A DNA stretch of 35,884 nt from Alphaproteobacteria bacterium (GCA_028285105.1 JANQQE010000029.1:104256-140139), one strand, 5' to 3'; counted from the stretch's first letter, positions 16,493 to 25,032 are shown. Program-made: numbers and translations. Notes: a model not told the origin generated them from the sequence alone.

Positions 16493-17200
16493 GTGGATGA
16501 TTCGTCTCCATTGATTGATATCACGAAAATGGGTGCAATATCGCGGGGTTCAGGCAACATTCAATCGACAGGGACAGCAAAGAACGAGGGACCGGGCATT
16601 CCAGACGAGCATGTGACAAGGCTGGAGCGGCAGGAGGGCGAAGACCCGCATTCGCCGGATGCGTTCGGCGAGCGCGCCGAGTCCGCGCGCCACATGCTTT
16701 GGCTGATTGCAATGGGTATGACCAACGACCGCCACCTGGCCGAAGACATTGTGCAGGAGACGCTTGCGATTGCGTGGAAGAAGTTTCAGCAGTTCGATCC
16801 TGCAACAAGTTTCTCGGCATGGACGGCAACGATCGCTCGAAATGTCGCCCTAAACACACGTCGCAAGAATGCCAGGCAGACGTTGGTGAATCCCGAGCAT
16901 TTCGATTCAACGCCGTCGCAGCATGTTTCAAATGAAGAAATGCCGATCACGCAATCGGGTCACATCTTGCCGAATCAAAAGGAATTCGACGATCAGGTGA
17001 TAGCAGCGCTTGACGATCTCTCCAGCGCCGCCCGCAGTTGCCTGCTATTACGCACGGTGCAAGGATTGAGTTACGACAAGATTTCGAAAGTATTGGACAT
17101 GGCTCCGGGTACGGCGATGAGTCACGTGTACCGCGCTCGAAAGGCGCTTCGCACTCGTCTCGGCGATCGGAAATCCAGTTCTGACGGGGGTACAGCATGA
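16493..17200 (+). CDS. ECF-type RNA polymerase sigma factor
   Basis: From GTG at 16493 the protein has 235 residues; an ATG at 16529 would give 223. Neither has a good Shine-Dalgarno, so the start is uncertain. Sigma region 2 spans about 68-125 (HLAEDIVQETLAIAWKKF, then FSAWTATIARNVALNTRR). Region 4 spans about 168-225 with the helix-turn-helix LSYDKISKVLDMAPGTAMSH and RARKALRTRL. A polar linker of about 40 residues separates the two. The stop overlaps the start of the anti-sigma gene by 4 bp (ATGA), so the pair is translationally coupled. The factor is expected to direct RNA polymerase to envelope or stress promoters when the anti-sigma releases it. The N-terminal 60 residues have no recognisable domain. 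Confidence 0.9.
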   Translation: MDDSSPLIDITKMGAISRGSGNIQSTGTAKNEGPGIPDEHVTRLERQEGEDPHSPDAFGERAESARHMLWLIAMGMTNDRHLAEDIVQETLAIAWKKFQQFDPATSFSAWTATIARNVALNTRRKNARQTLVNPEHFDSTPSQHVSNEEMPITQSGHILPNQKEFDDQVIAALDDLSSAARSCLLLRTVQGLSYDKISKVLDMAPGTAMSHVYRARKALRTRLGDRKSSSDGGTA

Positions 17201-17952
17201 CGGATGGCGCCGACAAAAAATCGGTGGAACATCTGCTCGCTTTGTACTGCGACGGCGAGCTCGGGCCCGAAGAGCGCGCCGAGTTCGAGAAAGCGATGGC
17301 GAACGACCCCAAGCTTCGTGCAGAGGTCGAATTGCAAAACCGCATCGACGCATCGCTTCGAGACGTTTTCAGTGCTGAAATCAGCGAAGAGAAATCGACA
17401 ATTATTCGTTCCGGGGGAACTGCGACATTCTTCTGGCGTGCAGCCGCTGTTCTGTTCTTCGCCGTTTCGATGTTTGTTGTGTACCGCCAGCTGATGAATC
17501 AGTTCGGTTCAAAGTCTGAACCCGGTCTTCCGTCTGCTTATATGCTTGCGCAAACGACCATGAGCGAGTATTTTGAAGATGCCATGACCAACGGATTCGA
17601 ACCGGCTTGGGTCTGTTCGGGCAAACAATTCGACGATACCTTCAGGAAGCGTTTTGGGTATCGCATTCTGGTCGATAAGCTTCCGGCCAACATTAAATTG
17701 TCGGGGTTGGGGTACGCATTCACCCGATCCGATCAGACCGTCACCGTCTTCATTCACGTTGACGATGAACCGGTGTTGCTCTTCGTCGAGCCATACTGGG
17801 TTCGAGGGGAGCTGAGTCCCATGACCGAAGGTCTGTACCGCCACGAAAGGGCAATGGAACGTTTGCTGATTTATGAAGTATCCCGCTTCGAAAAGCCGAA
17901 GATTTTAGACCACATTGCTGTCGAGCGGTGCAAACCCAAGAAGGGCAAGTAA
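17197..17952 (+). CDS. Single-pass membrane anti-sigma factor (no zinc motif)
   Basis: The protein has 251 residues and starts in the ATGA overlap with the sigma gene. The N-terminus LLALYCDGELGPEERAEF followed by a short helix-rich region (10-50) is the usual cytosolic anti-sigma fold, but the H-x3-C-x2-C zinc triad is absent. One transmembrane helix lies at about 78-96. The remaining 150 residues should be periplasmic and have a compact mixed strand/helix pattern (VCSGKQFDDTFRKRFGYRI, VTVFIHVDDEPVLLFVEP), possibly a sensor. Function is inferred from position and topology. The signal sensed is unknown. The gene ends 74 bp before the methyltransferase start. Confidence 0.8.
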   Translation: MTDGADKKSVEHLLALYCDGELGPEERAEFEKAMANDPKLRAEVELQNRIDASLRDVFSAEISEEKSTIIRSGGTATFFWRAAAVLFFAVSMFVVYRQLMNQFGSKSEPGLPSAYMLAQTTMSEYFEDAMTNGFEPAWVCSGKQFDDTFRKRFGYRILVDKLPANIKLSGLGYAFTRSDQTVTVFIHVDDEPVLLFVEPYWVRGELSPMTEGLYRHERAMERLLIYEVSRFEKPKILDHIAVERCKPKKGK

Positions 17953-18026
17953 GCCAGTTGGTTGCCATGTTCACAGGCGCTGCGATTCAATCCCACATGG
18001 CCAACGAATCTGGTAACCTAACACCC

Positions 18027-18800
18027 ATGGATATTCGAGCGTACAACAGTGTGGCTTGGGATGCCCAGGTCGATCAAGAGAACGAATGGACGATTCCGGT
18101 CGATTCCGAAACGATTGCTCGTGCCCGCAACGGCGATTGGGAAGTTCTCCTGACGCCAACGATTCCGGTGCCAGGCGATTGGTTTCCGAACTTGACCGAC
18201 TGCGATGTGTTGGGATTGGCATCAGGCGGGGGGCAACAAGGTCCGATCCTGTCAGCCGCCGGTGCGCGCGTCACCATTTTCGATAACTCAGCACGCCAAC
18301 TCGATCAGGATCGAAAAGTTGCCAAGCGCGACGGGTTGGACATCAAGACCGTGCAGGGCGATATGGCCGACCTGAGCGCCTTCGCCGACGACAGCTTTGA
18401 TCTTATCTTCAACCCGTGTTCGAACTGCTTCATTGAGAACGTCCTTCCGGTCTGGCGCGAATGCTACCGAGTCTTGAAATCGGGAGGGGTGTTGCTCTCC
18501 GGATTTACCAATCCTGCTGTTTTCATTTTCGATTCGGTTCTTCTAGAAGAAGGCAAACTTGAGATCAAGAATAGCCTGCCGTATTCCGACCTCTCCGACC
18601 TGACGCCCGAAGAACGGCAGGTGTTCATTGGCAAGTCGGAACCGCTTTGGTTCGGCCACACCCTGGATGACCTCATTGGCGGCCAACTGGCGTCGGGATT
18701 CTTACTGACGGCAATGTTTGAAGACAAAGATCCCAAGAATCCGTTAAGCAAGTACATGCTCACGTATATTGCAAGCCGTGCATTGAAACAAAGACAGTAA
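18027..18800 (+). CDS. Class I SAM-dependent methyltransferase (Methyltransf_11-like)
   Basis: The protein has 257 residues from ATG at 18027 (MDIRAYNSVAWDAQVDQ), an N-terminus typical of this methyltransferase group; longer in-frame starts (17997, 17928) overlap or crowd the anti-sigma gene. VLGLASGGGQQGPIL is the SAM-binding motif I, VTIFDNSARQLDQDR gives the acidic residue binding the ribose, and FDLIFNPCSNCFIENV and ECYRVLKSGGVLLSGF are motifs for the C-terminal half of the fold. The D-N-P/S motif and the Cys pair in NPCSNCF are family-typical. Substrate unknown. The Shine-Dalgarno is weak (GGTAA). Confidence 0.83.
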   Translation: MDIRAYNSVAWDAQVDQENEWTIPVDSETIARARNGDWEVLLTPTIPVPGDWFPNLTDCDVLGLASGGGQQGPILSAAGARVTIFDNSARQLDQDRKVAKRDGLDIKTVQGDMADLSAFADDSFDLIFNPCSNCFIENVLPVWRECYRVLKSGGVLLSGFTNPAVFIFDSVLLEEGKLEIKNSLPYSDLSDLTPEERQVFIGKSEPLWFGHTLDDLIGGQLASGFLLTAMFEDKDPKNPLSKYMLTYIASRALKQRQ

Positions 18801-18870
18801 GTATCGGGATTCGTGTGGGTTTGCTAGGTAGCGACAGACTTCCCATTATCCAGTCCGATAACCACTTGAA

Positions 18871-18900
18871 TTGAATTCCCAAAATAAGATACCTTAGAAT
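18871..18900 (+). promoter_or_regulatory. Candidate sigma-70-type promoter of the PEP-CTERM gene
   Basis: TTGAAT (18871-18876) and TAGAAT (18895-18900) are separated by 18 bp in an A/T-rich patch, 67 bp before the start codon. Both hexamers match the consensus at four or five of six positions. This is a pattern match only. Confidence 0.35.
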
Positions 18901-18967
18901 TATCGGGCAGCCGACTTTAACGGCTAATCTCTCAGTTGACTTCTCTCACTCTCTTGGAGGTATCCAA

Positions 18968-19624
18968 ATGTCCAAAATCTACAGACAAAGCGCAGCGATT
19001 CTGGTTGTAGGTGTGTGCGTTCATTGTGTTCAAGCCGCCACAACAACCTACACCGATCTTCCAACATTTCAAAGTGCAGCTGGGCCGCTCTTGGTGGATG
19101 ATTTTGAGGGCGGCGCTTGGTTGCCATTAGACTCAACCCAACCACAACCAACTCTCAGCTTAGGTGTATCGTGGACTTCGAGTGAGGAACTTGCAGTAAG
19201 TACAACTGCCGGGACTGTTTCTGGCGTTGGCGGATTGGTTCCTCGTGACATCATCCCGCCGGATGAACTGGATTCGCTCACCGCCGAATTGCCTTCGGGA
19301 ACATTCGCCGTGGGAACTTGGATTGCTAATGCCGGAGAAGGCAATGAAGTCGAGATGGTAGCACTAGATTCGGCTGGCGATGTTCTCGTTTCAGTTGAGG
19401 CGGGAATTGAGTCACTTGGACAATATGAGTATCGATTCGTTGGAATAACGTCAACAGATGAAATAGACAAAGTGATCATTAGATCTCTTCAGCCGGTGCT
19501 GCCTTTCGATGACGATTTGATCATAGATGACTTCTATTTCACCGTTCCCGAACCAGGGGCGGTTGCTCTCTTTGGGCTGTTAATGCTGCCCACCATTCAA
19601 AGGCGCCGCAACCAGTCCAGATAG
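18968..19624 (+). CDS. PEP-CTERM sorting-signal protein
   Basis: The protein has 218 residues; ATG at 18968 has GGAGG at 7-nt spacing. A signal peptide covers residues 1-23 (AAILVVGVCVHCVQA). The C-terminus (193-218) has VPEPG, a hydrophobic stretch (AVALFGLLMLPTI) and a basic end (QRRRNQSR), which is the full PEP-CTERM sorting signal recognised by an exosortase. The central part is acidic and strand-rich (LLVDDFEGG, LVPRDIIPP, FDDDLIIDDFYFTVPEP) and resembles beta-sandwich surface proteins. It is expected to be processed at the envelope and perhaps attached to exopolysaccharide. No exosortase gene lies in the window, but a glycan locus follows. A strong terminator ends the transcript. Confidence 0.88.
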   Translation: MSKIYRQSAAILVVGVCVHCVQAATTTYTDLPTFQSAAGPLLVDDFEGGAWLPLDSTQPQPTLSLGVSWTSSEELAVSTTAGTVSGVGGLVPRDIIPPDELDSLTAELPSGTFAVGTWIANAGEGNEVEMVALDSAGDVLVSVEAGIESLGQYEYRFVGITSTDEIDKVIIRSLQPVLPFDDDLIIDDFYFTVPEPGAVALFGLLMLPTIQRRRNQSR

Positions 19625-19987
19625 GCTCAGAGAAAGGGGTCCGAGAACCGTCGACTCTGGCAGCACTTCTTGCACGACGATCCAGTTGGGCAAGAAAGGC
19701 TGCCAGTTTTTTTTCTGTACAATGGATCTTGCAGGATTTCGTTGAATCCTGAACCAATGAGCAACGTATCGACTTGTCGTTTTCAATTTGCAATTCGATG
19801 CTGAATCACCTAAGTCGAAGAATTCAGCTTCGCATCTGCAACGGACTTGACAATTAGATGCATAACGACAAAGTATTCGGCGTCTTGCAGATTTCTTCAT
19901 TTCATCATTTGCACGACCGCACTTAGATAGCAATATTGGATTCCAAGCGCGGCCAATGAGACGGCTTGCGTACAGGCGAACGAATGC
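19625..19987. other. Intergenic region between the PEP-CTERM gene and the glycan locus
   Basis: It holds the terminator at 19657-19714. The rest (about 19715-19987) is lower in GC and has no supported gene. It most likely carries the promoter of the glycosyltransferase operon; no clear -35/-10 pair was identified. Confidence 0.5.
19657..19714 (+). terminator. Strong intrinsic terminator of the PEP-CTERM gene
   Basis: CTGGCAGC (19657-19664) pairs with GCTGCCAG (19699-19706), with an inner TTCTTGC / GCAAGAA pair, and is followed at once by eight T residues (19707-19714). It lies 33 bp past the PEP-CTERM stop. Confidence 0.92.
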
Positions 19988-20800
19988 ATGCTCTTGACGG
20001 CTGTCGATGACAATTTCTTGCCAGAAGCGATTCCCCTGATTCGTTCGGCTGCTCGTTTTGAACGAAGTCGCACGTTTCATTTGTTCCTCGTGAATTCTTC
20101 GCCCGATCGTGTTCGTGATTTGGAGCGCGCTCATCCCAACCTTTGCGTCGAACACGTGAAATGGTCGACTGATGTCGACTGCTGGCGTGGCGTGATGTGC
20201 TGTGCGCGGTCCATTCCGCTTCAACGGTTGATCGACGGCGGTGACGAACCGCTGGTTTACCTGGATTCGGACACTCTGCTGACCCGACCGCTTGATGAGT
20301 TGTTTCATCTGCTCAAAACGCATGAGCTGTTGGTGGATTACCGTCCGCAGGTCAAGGTGATGGGGGCTGGCGGAACCCCGCATGGCGGGACGTTCAACAG
20401 CGGCGTGATTGCCGTTCGACCGACCGAGAACACGCGGGCCATGTTTCAGGCATACAATCAGGAACTCCGCGAATGGGTCGATAGCGGGAAGACACTATGT
20501 CACATTGACGAAGAAGCCGGCGTTTCCACATGCATCGACCAGGAGTTTCTCTACACGTTTTATGAACAATTCAAGGATCGTGTCAGTTTTGAACCGCTGC
20601 CGAAGAAGTTCAACGACGCGCGATTCAATTCGGACAGCGTTGTCTGGCACGGCAAAGGAACAGCCCGTAAGAATCCTCAATACGTTCTGGCCAAGTTGTT
20701 CTACACGAATCGACTTGCCTATTACCCTTTTGCCCTCTTCTACGCCTATCCGTTGTTTGTTGTCCGATTCTTCTATCGAATCCTGCGAGGCCGAAAATGA
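19988..20800 (+). CDS. DxD-containing glycosyltransferase (GT8-like / nucleotide-diphospho-sugar transferase)
   Basis: The protein has 270 residues. The N-terminus (MLLTAVDDNFLPEAIPLIRS) starts a Rossmann-like strand-helix pattern. PLVYLDSDTLLTRPLDEL holds the D93-x-D95 metal/nucleotide-sugar site; GGTFNSGVIAV, IDQEFLYTFY and VVWHGKG are the downstream F-N-S-G, D-Q and W-H-G-x-G signatures of GT-A fold retaining transferases. A hydrophobic C-terminal stretch (about 240-265) could associate with the membrane. It is the first gene of the polysaccharide locus and overlaps the next gene by 4 bp (ATGA). Donor and acceptor are unknown. Confidence 0.78.
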   Translation: MLLTAVDDNFLPEAIPLIRSAARFERSRTFHLFLVNSSPDRVRDLERAHPNLCVEHVKWSTDVDCWRGVMCCARSIPLQRLIDGGDEPLVYLDSDTLLTRPLDELFHLLKTHELLVDYRPQVKVMGAGGTPHGGTFNSGVIAVRPTENTRAMFQAYNQELREWVDSGKTLCHIDEEAGVSTCIDQEFLYTFYEQFKDRVSFEPLPKKFNDARFNSDSVVWHGKGTARKNPQYVLAKLFYTNRLAYYPFALFYAYPLFVVRFFYRILRGRK

Positions 20801-21591
20801 GCGCATCGGTCTATACCGATATCATCAAACCCGAAGCATTTGAGCAGGAATTCAATGACTTTCTACCGCAGGTAGAGTTCTCTGAGCGCAATCCTTTGAA
20901 TACCGAGATGTTTTTCATGTGGTGTATGATTCGCACGTTTCGCCCGAACCTCTTTATCGAGTCGGGCACATATCGCGGATACAGCGGGACGTTCATCTGC
21001 GAAGCTTTGAAGCGCAACGACAGCGATGCAAAGTTTGTGACCATCGGGTTCGATCTCGAGGATTGCATGCAACACGCGAGGCATCGGTTGGGCCCCTATG
21101 ATCATGCAACAATCATTCAGGGAGATTCACGTGAAGTGATCGAGACGGTTGGCGCACCCGATACGCCTGTGGCATTCTTTATTGACGGTCCAAAAGGGCG
21201 AAATCTGCCTGCGCTTCTTTCTCGAATTGAAAAGCGTTTTCAAAACATCGTGTTTATTGCCATACACGATTGCGAAAAAGACGTCAGCCCGAATCGAAAA
21301 ATCGTCGAAGGGTATTATCGAAATCTCTACCCGCTGTGTTATTGCGACGAAGTGTTCCAGCAACGGTACGCGGAGTTGGACAAGTCTCTAATTGGTCGGT
21401 CCGAGTTGGTCGATTGGAAACCGTTTCATTGGAACGGCCAACGCAGGAAGTCCTACGGCACCGAGACTGCATATGCAATTCCGTCAAATGGGCCGATAGG
21501 TTCGGGACTGTCAAGGTCGTGGGTGCGTGCGCGTCGGGAATTCCGATATCATGTCTTGGCACCGATTGCCAATAGACTGAGGGGAATTTGA
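20797..21591 (+). CDS. SAM-methyltransferase-like protein of the glycan locus
   Basis: The protein has 264 residues and starts in an ATGA overlap with the glycosyltransferase stop, so the two are translationally coupled. FRPNLFIESGTYRGYSGTFI resembles motif I of Methyltransf_24-type proteins, TIGFDLEDCMQHAR supplies the second acidic position, and VAFFIDGPKGRNLPALL takes the place of the D-x-D-H motif. IAIHDCEKD gives the H-D pair. The fold assignment is good but some metal-site residues differ from the gene at 2425, so catalytic activity is less sure. In context it may O-methylate a sugar. Confidence 0.62.
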   Translation: MSASVYTDIIKPEAFEQEFNDFLPQVEFSERNPLNTEMFFMWCMIRTFRPNLFIESGTYRGYSGTFICEALKRNDSDAKFVTIGFDLEDCMQHARHRLGPYDHATIIQGDSREVIETVGAPDTPVAFFIDGPKGRNLPALLSRIEKRFQNIVFIAIHDCEKDVSPNRKIVEGYYRNLYPLCYCDEVFQQRYAELDKSLIGRSELVDWKPFHWNGQRRKSYGTETAYAIPSNGPIGSGLSRSWVRARREFRYHVLAPIANRLRGI

Positions 21592-21643
21592 CGCTCAAAG
21601 ATTTGAGTTACCGCGATTAGAAGATCAAAGAAAAACAGTTGGC

Positions 21644-22537
21644 ATGAAGACGATTTGTGCATTGGGAGGAGGGGGATCGACGTTTGCACTTCGGGCGCTG
21701 GAACGATTCAATTACCGAACGGGGCCTTTCGGATTTGATCCTGCTCGTATCAAACGAACCCTTGAGAAGTATCCGTTAACGTTGAAGCCTTTCCATGTGG
21801 CGATGCGCGGGTCTGGGCTGTATCGCCCGCGATATTTGGTGCTTAAACGCCCGGATAGCTTTTGGACCGATTGGCAGTATCATCCGGCTGGGACTTACGA
21901 ACCCGACTCCGATCATTTTGCAGAAGACCTTCGGGGACAGCGTGACTATCTTGTGACGACCCGTCGGGTGCGCTCAGCCGGGTTGCCCATATGCAAAGAC
22001 GAACTGGATACGTCGTCTCACGCAATGCTGGCTGGGTCTTACATCGATCAACTCGTGCGCTTGGACAACAGATCGTCGTGCGAAGTCATCTTGATCGCCG
22101 GGCATTGGGGCGAATACGGCATCTTGGCCGAACTCGATATCCCCACCATCTATATCATCCGCGACCCCTTTAACTCGTTGGTTTCTCACTCCAAGTCCGT
22201 GCGCCACGGTGCGGATTACAAGCGGCGCGGATTGACTGACGTCAACTCAAAAGAATGGATTGACGCATACCTTTCCGGCCCACACCATTACTGGATCGGA
22301 TTCTGCGAAGCCGCACTGCGTCATCGCGACGCGACCATCGTCCGATATCATCGGTTTGCAGACGACTGGGCGAAAGTGAACGGTTTGCCGAACATCAGCG
22401 CCGGATTCAAGTATAAAGAGAATGACGTCACGGCAACGCTCAATGCCGAATCACGCAGCTACATTTACGAATGCACGCGCGACGTTTCCAGGGCATTGGG
22501 ATTTGAGGACATATGTGCAAAGTATCTCCCCAAGTAA
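21644..22537 (+). CDS. Sulfotransferase-like protein
   Basis: The protein has 297 residues. The N-terminus MKTICALGGGGSTFALRALE resembles the 5'-phosphosulfate-binding loop of PAPS sulfotransferases, with G-G-G-G-S-T in place of the usual K-S-G-T. TIYIIRDPFNSLVSHSKSV matches the 3'-phosphate-binding motif (R-D-P-x-x-x-L-V-S-x-x). Between them is a long variable region; ILIAGHWGEYG could hold a catalytic His. The family moves sulfate from PAPS to hydroxyl groups of sugars or other acceptors. The gene sits between a methyltransferase-like gene and the flippase, overlapping the flippase by 25 bp. The relation is moderate; a P-loop kinase-like protein is an alternative. Confidence 0.55.
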   Translation: MKTICALGGGGSTFALRALERFNYRTGPFGFDPARIKRTLEKYPLTLKPFHVAMRGSGLYRPRYLVLKRPDSFWTDWQYHPAGTYEPDSDHFAEDLRGQRDYLVTTRRVRSAGLPICKDELDTSSHAMLAGSYIDQLVRLDNRSSCEVILIAGHWGEYGILAELDIPTIYIIRDPFNSLVSHSKSVRHGADYKRRGLTDVNSKEWIDAYLSGPHHYWIGFCEAALRHRDATIVRYHRFADDWAKVNGLPNISAGFKYKENDVTATLNAESRSYIYECTRDVSRALGFEDICAKYLPK

Positions 22538-24039
22538 CGTCACCTGTATCGCCAACGGCCAATACGACACTGTTCGACAAGTTCAGGCAACTGGGCGGAC
22601 AGGGTGCGATTTACGGCATCGGGACAATCCTCCAAAGACTTGCAGCGTTTCTGCTCTTGCCGATTTACACGAACTTGCTTACCACCGCCGAATATGGCGT
22701 GTTGGAAATCGTGACGATCACTGGTTTGGTTGCGGGCACCTTGTTCGGTTTGGGGCTGCGGTCAGCTCTTTTTCGTTCGATCGTCGATGGAGATGACGAC
22801 AAGCATTGGCGGGTGGTCTTCAGTACGGCGTTGTATATCACGATCGCAAGTGCTTTGATTCTAGCAGTCTTGACCTTCGCCGGGGCGTCGATCGTTGGCC
22901 CAGGATTGTTCGATAGCGAAAATGGCGCCCGATACCTCCTGCTCATCATGTCGACGACTGCGCTGGAGATTGTCGTTCAGTTGGCGGTTTCGGTATTTCG
23001 GGCGCGGCATCAACCGATTCGATTTCTAATACTCCAGATATTTGGGCTACTTTCTCGTATCGGTGCCATCATTTATTTCGTTGTCTACGGTGATGCAGGC
23101 GTGGACGGTGTACTGCTGGGGCAACTCATTGCGATGGGAGCGACGGCAATCCTCACGTTGATCGCCGCCCGGAAAGGAATCGTTCCGTCGTTTGACAGCA
23201 CCGAAGCCGCTCGCATGATTGCGTTCGGCGTTCCGATTCTTTTTGCAAGCTTGTTTGGCTTCGTGTCAACGTACATCGATCGGTATTTTCTGAACGGATT
23301 CACGACTGCCGACGAAGTCGGCGTCTACTCTTTGGCCTATCGACTTGGAATGATCATGGTTTTTGTGTGGATCACTCCGTTGAAGATGGCGTGGGGGCCG
23401 ATGTTTCTTTCTGTCAAGGACAGCGGTGACTTTGCAGCGTTCTGCGCCAAGTCGATGACGTACGTGATGCTCATCGGCGGGTGGTTGTTCCTTGCTGTTT
23501 CGCTGCTCTCACGCGAACTGATCCTCGTGATGGCCGACGAATCCTTTCATCGTGCCTATCGCCTTGTTCCCATCATTGCAGCCACCTATTTGATTTGGAG
23601 CCTGCGAAGCGTTTTGGATGTCGGAATTCAGATCGAACGGCGAACCAAATGGATTGCATTCTATACAGGGTTTGGTGCAGTCATCAATGTAGGCTTGAAT
23701 CTATGGTGGATTCCCAAATACGGAGCGAATGGGGCGGCATGGGCGACGTTTGTATCGTTTGCTTCGGCGCTGGCAATCAGTTTCCGCGTCAATCGCAATC
23801 TGCTCGTGATTCCGTATGAATTTTGGCGGCTGACAATGCTTGCCGTTGTGGTCGGTGCATTGTTTGCACTGGGCTTCTATTGGCACCCGGACTCGATCGT
23901 TTACTCTATTTGCTATAAGGTCGGACTGCTGGCTGCGTTTCCGATGGTCCTGTGGCTTGGCGGATTCGTTAGGCGCGAGGAATCGATCGGTATCGGGCGA
24001 ATCATTGGCAGCGTGGGTGTGGGCCAAAAGCGTTCATAG
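22513..24039 (+). CDS. Wzx-like polysaccharide flippase (MATE/MOP superfamily)
   Basis: The protein has 508 residues with about 12-14 predicted transmembrane helices. The first helix pair (YGIGTILQRLAAFLLLPIYT followed by NLLTTAEYGVLEI) is the standard opening of polysaccharide biosynthesis / MurJ-like MOP proteins, and GFVSTYIDRYFLNGF and KYGANGAAWATF are family-typical. It should flip lipid-linked oligosaccharide across the inner membrane. GAGG lies 4 nt before ATG at 22513, inside the end of the sulfotransferase-like gene. Location among glycosyltransferases supports the role. Confidence 0.88.
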   Translation: MCKVSPQVTSPVSPTANTTLFDKFRQLGGQGAIYGIGTILQRLAAFLLLPIYTNLLTTAEYGVLEIVTITGLVAGTLFGLGLRSALFRSIVDGDDDKHWRVVFSTALYITIASALILAVLTFAGASIVGPGLFDSENGARYLLLIMSTTALEIVVQLAVSVFRARHQPIRFLILQIFGLLSRIGAIIYFVVYGDAGVDGVLLGQLIAMGATAILTLIAARKGIVPSFDSTEAARMIAFGVPILFASLFGFVSTYIDRYFLNGFTTADEVGVYSLAYRLGMIMVFVWITPLKMAWGPMFLSVKDSGDFAAFCAKSMTYVMLIGGWLFLAVSLLSRELILVMADESFHRAYRLVPIIAATYLIWSLRSVLDVGIQIERRTKWIAFYTGFGAVINVGLNLWWIPKYGANGAAWATFVSFASALAISFRVNRNLLVIPYEFWRLTMLAVVVGALFALGFYWHPDSIVYSICYKVGLLAAFPMVLWLGGFVRREESIGIGRIIGSVGVGQKRS

Positions 24040-24043
24040 ATTC

Positions 24044-24048
24044 AGGAG
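24044..24048 (+). promoter_or_regulatory. Shine-Dalgarno of the GT2 gene, pointing to a CTG start
   Basis: AGGAG lies 7 nt before an in-frame CTG (24056) and 4 nt past the stop of the flippase gene. No ATG, GTG or TTG is placed at a workable distance. The GT2 domain begins a few codons later. Confidence 0.5.
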
Positions 24049-24055
24049 CAAGTCG

Positions 24056-25027
24056 CTGAAACGCAAACCGGGAATATCCGTCTTGATCGCTGCTCAGAAC
24101 GAAGAAGCAATGATTGCCCTCTGCATCAGATCGTTTCTCGAATTCGGCGACGAATTGGTCATCGTGGACAACGGTTCGACCGATCGGACCAAGGCGATTG
24201 CCTCCGCGTTTGCCGATCGATACCCCGACAAGGTGCGGTTCTTCGACGTCCCCGATCTTCCCGACCTCCACCACAATCGACAATATGCATACGAGCAGTC
24301 GAAGTACCGATGGGTTCTCCGCGCCGATGCCGATTTTGTCGCATACACCGATGGCCCGTGCGACATCGCCGAACTGCGGGAATACCTGCTTAAACGAAAC
24401 GGATTTCTTCCGCCGGCTGTTGCTGTAAACCTACCGAACGTCTCGGTTGATTTCTGGCATACCGGATCGGATCATGAAGCGGCAGAGCAGGCAAAAAACG
24501 ATACCCGCAGGTACATTCCGCCGGCGATGACGGGTTATCGACCAAGGCTGTACCGACCGCTTCCGGGATTTCGTTTTCAACGTTGTGGCCGCTGGGAGGG
24601 CGTGCGTTACAAGCGATTTTATGACATGACCGCAAAGAAATGGCCCAACCCGGTATGGATGCATTGCAATCTAAAACCGGACATGCATCACTTTATGCGT
24701 TCGGAGCGAACGAACTGGCGGCAGCAAGGGGATTTCAAATCATTTCCCACGTTGCTTTCCTACGTTGAATATGTCGCCCCGTCAAAATATGGTACCGACG
24801 ATCTCACCGTCGCAGCACGCCTGTATATGCAGCAACGGGTCTATCCGTTTCTGAAGAGATACGATCCAGCAAAACATTTTCCGTATCCCAAATTGGTTTT
24901 GAAACAAATGGATCAAAATCCAATCTTTAGGATTCGCACCGAAAAAGGCGAATTCTCACGCGATACATTTCCATTGGACTCCGTTCAGTGTTTGCTTAAC
25001 GGCGAACAAAAAATAGAAAGGGAGTAA
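24056..25027 (+). CDS. Family 2 glycosyltransferase
   Basis: The GT2 domain starts with ISVLIAAQNEEAMIALCIRS and continues with ELVIVDNGSTDRT and WVLRADADF, where D-A-D is the metal/nucleotide-sugar DxD site. Starting at CTG 24056 the protein has 323 residues. GTG at 24017 is the nearest standard start but has no ribosome-binding site and lies inside the flippase gene; the open frame further upstream to 23840 is out-of-frame flippase sequence. The C-terminal half (about 130-323) is rich in aromatic residues and has no other domain. The enzyme should add one sugar to a lipid-linked glycan on the cytosolic side. It is followed 5 bp later by the next gene. Confidence 0.8.
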   Translation: MKRKPGISVLIAAQNEEAMIALCIRSFLEFGDELVIVDNGSTDRTKAIASAFADRYPDKVRFFDVPDLPDLHHNRQYAYEQSKYRWVLRADADFVAYTDGPCDIAELREYLLKRNGFLPPAVAVNLPNVSVDFWHTGSDHEAAEQAKNDTRRYIPPAMTGYRPRLYRPLPGFRFQRCGRWEGVRYKRFYDMTAKKWPNPVWMHCNLKPDMHHFMRSERTNWRQQGDFKSFPTLLSYVEYVAPSKYGTDDLTVAARLYMQQRVYPFLKRYDPAKHFPYPKLVLKQMDQNPIFRIRTEKGEFSRDTFPLDSVQCLLNGEQKIERE

Positions 25028-25032
25028 ACAAC

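Noticed and set aside
19580..20383. A 267-codon minus-strand open frame
   Set aside because: It crosses the strong terminator and is antisense to the DxD glycosyltransferase; no domain.
23840..24055. Upstream extension of the GT2 glycosyltransferase
   Set aside because: Out-of-frame reading of the flippase gene; rich in Trp, Arg and Ser with no conserved pattern.
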